Source: Xylogone sp. PMI_703 (lineage: Eukaryota; Ascomycota; Leotiomycetes). Taken from it: a stretch of DNA of 64,000 bases. This document shows positions 59,178 through 64,000 of the stretch, piece after piece. The stretch spans positions 4,774,001-4,838,000 of the forward strand of contig JAJTUQ010000002.1 in NCBI GenBank assembly GCA_021399445.1, written 5' to 3'. The notes beneath the pieces were generated by a model that saw only the letters and a program-made list of their open reading frames with translations, was not told the DNA's origin and made no database searches. The translations under genes were made by a program, and so were the position numbers. Within the stretch, counting starts at the first letter, position 1; each line of letters starts with the position of its first letter.

Positions 59178-60892
59178 ATGTCGACGCTATTCATATCAGC
59201 TCCTGGCGCTCTAAATCAAAACGAAAACCTACGTCGTCAAGTAGTAATTGCCGATGCGCAACTTCGTGTTGCGCATTCGGCACCCCTACTATCCTCGGCC
59301 AAGGTTCCCGAACCGGCTCTCACCAAGTCGGCCGAGGCTACTGCTGTGATTGAAATACTCCCTAAACAACATCATGTTATCGTAGTCGGAGCTGGTATCT
59401 CTGGCCTGCGGACTGCTTCAGTCTTGCAACGCCATGGAGTCAGCGTGACGATCCTCGAAGGACGCCCAGATCGCATCGGCGGCCGGATTCTCACTAGCCG
59501 CCAGCCCGGGAGGTCCGCTCGTGACATTGGTAAATATTACCTAAAGAACAATATCTTCAACTTGTGAGTGGTTGGGCCTCGTAATCCCAACCACAACAGT
59601 GTGGGTTGTTTCCCTTTTCCTTGGCAAGAGTGTGCTCACATCACCTTCTAGGCGCTGCATGGATGCATGAGACCTCACAGAACAAGCTGGTTCATCTAAT
59701 CCCTAGACTAGGCATTGAGTACTACTTCGATGACGGTACGCCACTCTATTACACCAGAGATGGTCGTGCTGGCGCTCAATTTAAGGCTAAGAAGGTTGCT
59801 GACGAGTTTGCTGACTATTGTGACTGGTTCTACCGAGAACACCCTGATGCTCCTGATCGCTCCGTTAAGGAATTCGTTCACGAATTTGTTAATAAGCATC
59901 CACTTTTGTCCTCTACTGAACGTAAGTGGGCTCCTCAGGCAACTCGTGAAGTCGAGCTCTGGATCGGGACAAGCATTGAAGCGGCGTCTTCAAAGCACCT
60001 CAGCTATTTTGTCACGGAACGCAATCTTTACATGAAAGGAGGCTATGACAAGATTGTTGAATGGACTGCTAAGCCGCTTCTTCGCAATCCAGAAACAATC
60101 CGCTTAGGCGAAGTAGTCAAAGATATCACTTGGGGATCAGAAGACGGATCCATTGTGGTTCATTCCACCAACGACAACAAGGAAAATACTTACTGTGCTG
60201 ATGCCATTGTCGTGACTGTTCCACTTGGTGTTCTACGTCGTAGCATGATTACTTTCAACCCACCGTTGCCAGCTGCTATTCAGACGGGCATCAGCAACTT
60301 TAGCTACGGCGCTCTCGGAAAAGTTTTTGTCCAGTTCTCGGACATCTTCTGGCCAAAGGATAACGACCAATTCATATATTATCCTTCGCCACTCCCACCC
60401 GATACTCCCGTCGATGAGACCTCAATTCTCTCCTATGCCACCGTGACATCTAACTTGTGGATCATGTCTGGTACCAAGGAACTCTGTATCCAAATTGCTG
60501 AACCACTCACGCAACGTGTTGAAGCCATGTCCGACCCCGAAGTGCTTTACGCATTCTTTGAACCACTATTCAAGTTACTGCGCACAGAGCCATATAAAGA
60601 CCTTCCTGAACTTCTTAACATCGAAACGACGCATTGGACCCAAGATCCTTTAGCCGGATTTGGTAGTTACTCCGTCGAAAAAACGGGGGATGATTCTGGG
60701 TTCTTGATGGATGCTCTCAAGCAGAATCGTGGCAGCAGACTCCAATTCGCAGGCGAGCACTGCACTGTCGTTGGTAATGGATGTGTGCATGGCGCCTTTG
60801 AAACCGGGGAGATTGCTGCCAGAAACCTACTTGCTACCTTAGGAGTAGAATACGATGGTAGGGACTCAAGGAGCACTTCCCCCGAGATCTAA
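59178..60892 (+). CDS. Flavin-containing amine oxidase
   Basis: Two exons, 59178-59529 and 59652-60892, encode 530 aa. The junction restores DIGAAWMH, the conserved block of the family, from a GTAAAT donor and TTCTAG acceptor. FAD-binding GAGISGLRTA is at residues 71-80, followed by E..DRIGGRI. Near the C-terminus LQFAGEHC...GCVHGAFETGEIAA completes the FAD site. YMKGGYDKIVEW and VVTVPLGVLRR are also typical. There is no SWIRM or HMG domain, so it is not a full LSD1. Polyamine oxidase (spermine/spermidine catabolism producing H2O2) is the closest general match; the substrate is not determined. No signal peptide or obvious peroxisomal tail is seen (it ends STSPEI). Confidence 0.9.
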
Positions 60893-62350
60893 ACCTGATG
60901 AGAGACTTTATGAGATGAATTTTACATTTCATAGCTTTGCTTCAAGTCTGATCTGCCTTTATTCTGCGTATATTTGGTGTTTTGACTTCCGGCTATGCTA
61001 TTTGTTTGGTTCGGCCACACATCTGCTATTTATATACTGATCTATAACAGCTTCACTTCTACACTCTCGTTTGATGGAGATGACTACGGCGCAGTATGCC
61101 TGTAGCTTACCCTTCTATCACATGGCATTTATGAAATAGCTTTAGGTAGCCTGACAAATTGAATTCAATGTGCTACTGAAATTTCTCTTATCCGTTAACA
61201 AGGCATAAAAGCAGTCGTTCATTGGTTACTTGAATGCCCGCCCAGCCGACAAGTTTTCAGTTCTGGTTACTCTCCTAAATGTATGAAGCCGTATATACAT
61301 CCCCCTTTCCACAACTTTGTGACCACTCCCGCACTATACTTCATGTATAACACATGTGCCAAACTACTGCCAGAGGACTGAACCAGTCTTGCAAGAACTT
61401 TTAGAGCTTTCTGACTTTATACAGTCCAGATCATATCAAAGCCAAGGAAAGCATCGACTGTCACGTGACCTACGCGAATCTTGATGCGACCGCGGACTCA
61501 GGAGCAGCAATAGGGGATTCACCTCTTTGGAATCGGGATAGATGAGGCAAATGATGAATAAGTCGACGAGGTAAAAGGATGTAGCGGGTTACAAAAGGTA
61601 AGTGAAGTTGATACAAGGTTAGTTCAAGATTCGAGGCCAGAGATTATTGACAGATTATGTTACAGATCGCGAGTCACGTCAGCAATCACCATAGAACTTC
61701 ACGAGCGAGAAATAAGAGAGGAAAGATCCAGTCTTGAAGAGAAAGGTAATGATTGTGTTTGTTCTTTTACTGATATCACCGACTACAAAAGTTATATATG
61801 ACAAAAAAAGACAAGAAAATCTTTTGAAAAGATTGTGTTGTTTTGGTTGTAAAAAATATTCGCATTTTTACCAGACAGTCTATCTATGATATAAAACCCA
61901 ATGCAATGCTATTTATATTAAACTGAACAACAAGGAGAAAAGTAAAATAAAAGGGAATTCTGTCCACTAAAGATAAGAGGAATACCACCAACACAAGATT
62001 TTGTTTAAACAAAGACAAGGCCAAAAATTTAAACACACAGTTTATAACAGGGAAAACACGGTGGGTTTGATGATGGTGGTAACCGCTTGTGTGAATTCGT
62101 GCGAACCGTCGGAAACACACAGTGGACAAGGAGGTATGGTATTTGTGTCTATATACAATGTTCGCGTTACAGGCGTGACAGGTGCCGACCGGTGGGGCGG
62201 ACTCCGTTTCAATCATTAACAATTGACAATGGGGTTCGTAGTCGGAACGGACGTGAGACGTTTGTGGCGTGATAGGGGGAGTATTAAAGAGTGTAGGTAA
62301 GGTATCGGAGTTATAGAGGTCTAGTGTGGGAGGTAGGGTGGCGTAACCAT
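60893..62350. other. Convergent spacer and H+-ATPase 3' region
   Basis: 1.46 kb between convergent stop codons. It is AT-rich around 61740-62040. No gene is seen. Confidence 0.5.
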
Positions 62351-64000
62351 CTAGTCATCCTCCTCGGCTTCAGAAGCCTTGGGGACAAGGAAGTAGCGTT
62401 GGTTGCCGTTCTCTTGAGACTCGTGCTCAATGGCGACCTTGCTGAGATGGACGAGGAGGTTCTCAATCTGTGTGTCAGCACGGCTTCTCTTGACACGGCC
62501 GAGGTTGTCAAGCCACTCCAACTGGTTGAGAAGGTAGTAGACGATGGCAATGACGATGGTGACACAGATAGAGTAACCCCAGATGATGACGACGGTGACA
62601 ATGCTGGTGTGGCCATCGTGGGAGAGGAGCTTGTTCTTGGTGAGTGGGTCAGAAGGCTCACCGAAGCCACCGCAAAGCCAGCCGAAGACAGCGAAGAGAG
62701 TTGCGAGGACATCGACACCGAAGATGGCAATGACCAATTGCCACGAAGGCCAAGTAACGCCACCACGAGTAACGAAGATAAGCCAGTTCTCAGTAAGGGA
62801 GATCTCAAGGAAGAGCATGCCCTGGATGGAACCGAAGTTCTCAATGAGACCACCGTTTGGCAAGAAGAGAGAGCCACGGAGAACCCAGGTACCAATGGCA
62901 AGGAGGAGACCAAGGACGACAGAGATAACCCAGATCTTAGGAAGCTGCCACTCGACTGGTCGCTGCTCAAAGTGGGCGTTATCGTAGGCAACAGCGATGG
63001 TAGCCAAATCAGCGAACAAGGCAAGGAAGACAATGAGATCAGCGCGGATGGTCTCGTTGATGATGACCATGGAGGTGACCAAGTAGACTTCCATGTGGAT
63101 ACAGAGAGCGATACGGTATTGGATATAAGCCTTCATACGCTGGAAGATCTGGCGGGCAATCTTGATGGCAGAGACGATGGTGCTGAGACCTGGAGCAAGG
63201 AAGACGATATCGGCAGCAGCTTGAGCGGCCTCAGTAGCACCCTCGACGGCAATACCGCAGTCAGACTTCTTGAGAGATGGAGCATCGTTAACACCGTCAC
63301 CAGTCATGGCAGTAAGATGGCCACGTTGTTGGAGCATCTCGACGACCTGGTACTTGTGCTCAGGGAAGACTTCAGCGAAACCATCAGCCTTCTCAACGAG
63401 ATCGTGTTGGGTAGTACCGCTGAGACCACCGTGGATAAGCTTATCGGAGTTGTAGACCTTGGTACCAAGAGCAAGCATCTTGCAGGTTTCCTTGGCGATG
63501 GCAATGGCGTCACCAGTAAGCATCTTAACGGAAAGACCAAGAAGTTGAGCCTCAGCGATGGTAGAAGCGGTATCATCACGTGGAGGATCGAACATAGGCA
63601 GCATACCGAGAAGCTCCCATGGCTTGTCACCCTGCTTGACGGCAACACCGAGAGAACGGAAACCACGACGAGCGAACTCAGTGACCTTAGCCTTGTACAT
63701 ATCGGCGACCTCCTTGGTGCATTCAGCAAGGTTGAGGATAGCCTTGGGAGCACCCTTAGCGCAAATGTACTCAACACCATCCTTGGTGACAACGGAAGTG
63801 ATACGCTTGGAGACAGGGTCGAAGGGAGTGAATTTCTCGGTCTTCCATCCTTGTTGAAGGATTTCTCTGGCCTTTGGATAGCGCTTGAGAGTAAGGATGG
63901 TAACCTTGTCAATGGGGTCGAGAGACTTGACATTGTGGGAGGAAGCAAGAGCAGCAACAGCCATCATCCAGTTGACATCAACACCAGTGGCAACGAATGG
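62351..64000 (-). CDS. PMA: Plasma-membrane H+-ATPase (Pma-type), 5' end beyond window
   Basis: The visible 549 C-terminal residues are one open frame that runs off the right edge. The first visible codons read PFVATGVDVNWMMAVAALASSHN. It has the N-domain KGAPKA motif, MLTGDAIAIAKETC, the P-domain hinge TGDGVNDAPSLKKSDCGIAVEGATEAAQAAADIVF, and the M5-M10 membrane segments (QIFQRMKAYIQYRIALCIHME...). This is the P3A proton pump that energises fungal nutrient uptake. The C-terminal tail (RADTQIENLLVHLSKVAIEHESQENGNQRYFLVPKASEAEEDD) is longer than and different from that of yeast or Neurospora Pma1, and may mark a paralogue. The strong codon bias leaves long open antisense frames. Confidence 0.95.
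   Translation of the reverse strand, partial: PFVATGVDVNWMMAVAALASSHNVKSLDPIDKVTILTLKRYPKAREILQQGWKTEKFTPFDPVSKRITSVVTKDGVEYICAKGAPKAILNLAECTKEVADMYKAKVTEFARRGFRSLGVAVKQGDKPWELLGMLPMFDPPRDDTASTIAEAQLLGLSVKMLTGDAIAIAKETCKMLALGTKVYNSDKLIHGGLSGTTQHDLVEKADGFAEVFPEHKYQVVEMLQQRGHLTAMTGDGVNDAPSLKKSDCGIAVEGATEAAQAAADIVFLAPGLSTIVSAIKIARQIFQRMKAYIQYRIALCIHMEVYLVTSMVIINETIRADLIVFLALFADLATIAVAYDNAHFEQRPVEWQLPKIWVISVVLGLLLAIGTWVLRGSLFLPNGGLIENFGSIQGMLFLEISLTENWLIFVTRGGVTWPSWQLVIAIFGVDVLATLFAVFGWLCGGFGEPSDPLTKNKLLSHDGHTSIVTVVIIWGYSICVTIVIAIVYYLLNQLEWLDNLGRVKRSRADTQIENLLVHLSKVAIEHESQENGNQRYFLVPKASEAEEDD

Noticed and set aside
62311..63957. Long minus-frame and plus-strand shadow frames over the H+-ATPase
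   Set aside because: They overlap a highly conserved gene with strong codon bias and have Ser/Leu- or low-complexity composition, typical of shadow frames.

Overview
The window is nuclear DNA of a filamentous ascomycete. Genes are split by short (about 45-125 bp) GT-AG introns with CTAAC/CTAAT-like branch sites, intergenic DNA is AT-rich, and the gene set is typical of Pezizomycotina: lysine biosynthesis by the aminoadipate route (LYS12), eisosome proteins, PRC2, and an AA9 LPMO with a CBM1. From protein style I would guess Leotiomycetes (Sclerotiniaceae-like), but that is inference. I rebuilt 20 complete gene models by hand-splicing. In every model the exon lengths add up to an open frame. 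One further gene, a plasma-membrane H+-ATPase, is cut by the right edge.

Layout. 0.3-16 kb is a housekeeping block: NOG2 GTPase (-), mitoribosomal mS26/Pet123 (+), a small orphan (+), a single-pass membrane protein (-), a proline-rich protein (-), mitoribosomal uS8m (+), homoisocitrate dehydrogenase LYS12 (-), and a 644-aa low-complexity protein (+). 17-24 kb holds two exporters on the minus strand: a DHA1 MFS transporter and a 1,367-aa Ste6-like ABC transporter. 25-32 kb holds a PBDC1/Chp1-like protein (-), a Pezizomycotina-type orphan (+), another orphan (+) and a SUR7-family protein (-). 35-39.5 kb holds the PPZ-type phosphatase (+), an interrupted tRNA-Ser gene (-) and a secreted protein (-). 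39.5-44.9 kb is gene-poor and repeat-bearing: a TA-flanked MITE, a perfect 44-bp inverted repeat, and an array of about a dozen diverged ~47-bp units. 45-64 kb holds a Baeyer-Villiger-type monooxygenase (+), PIL1 (-), an Ezh2-type H3K27 methyltransferase (+), the AA9 LPMO (+), a flavin amine oxidase (+) and the H+-ATPase (-, partial).

The most unusual object is the tRNA-Ser(CGA) gene at 38292-38498 (-). Besides a 15-nt intron at the canonical 37/38 position, it is interrupted twice by related 55-56-nt inserts. Both have the hallmarks of spliceosomal introns: GTATGT/GTTCGT start, CTAAT branch-like site and TAG end. One sits directly before the anticodon and the other splits the T-loop, and so the internal Pol III B box. 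Removing all three gives a cloverleaf with complete acceptor, anticodon and T stems. A T7 Pol III terminator follows the 3' end. The second unusual object is the diverged repeat array at 42381-43659.
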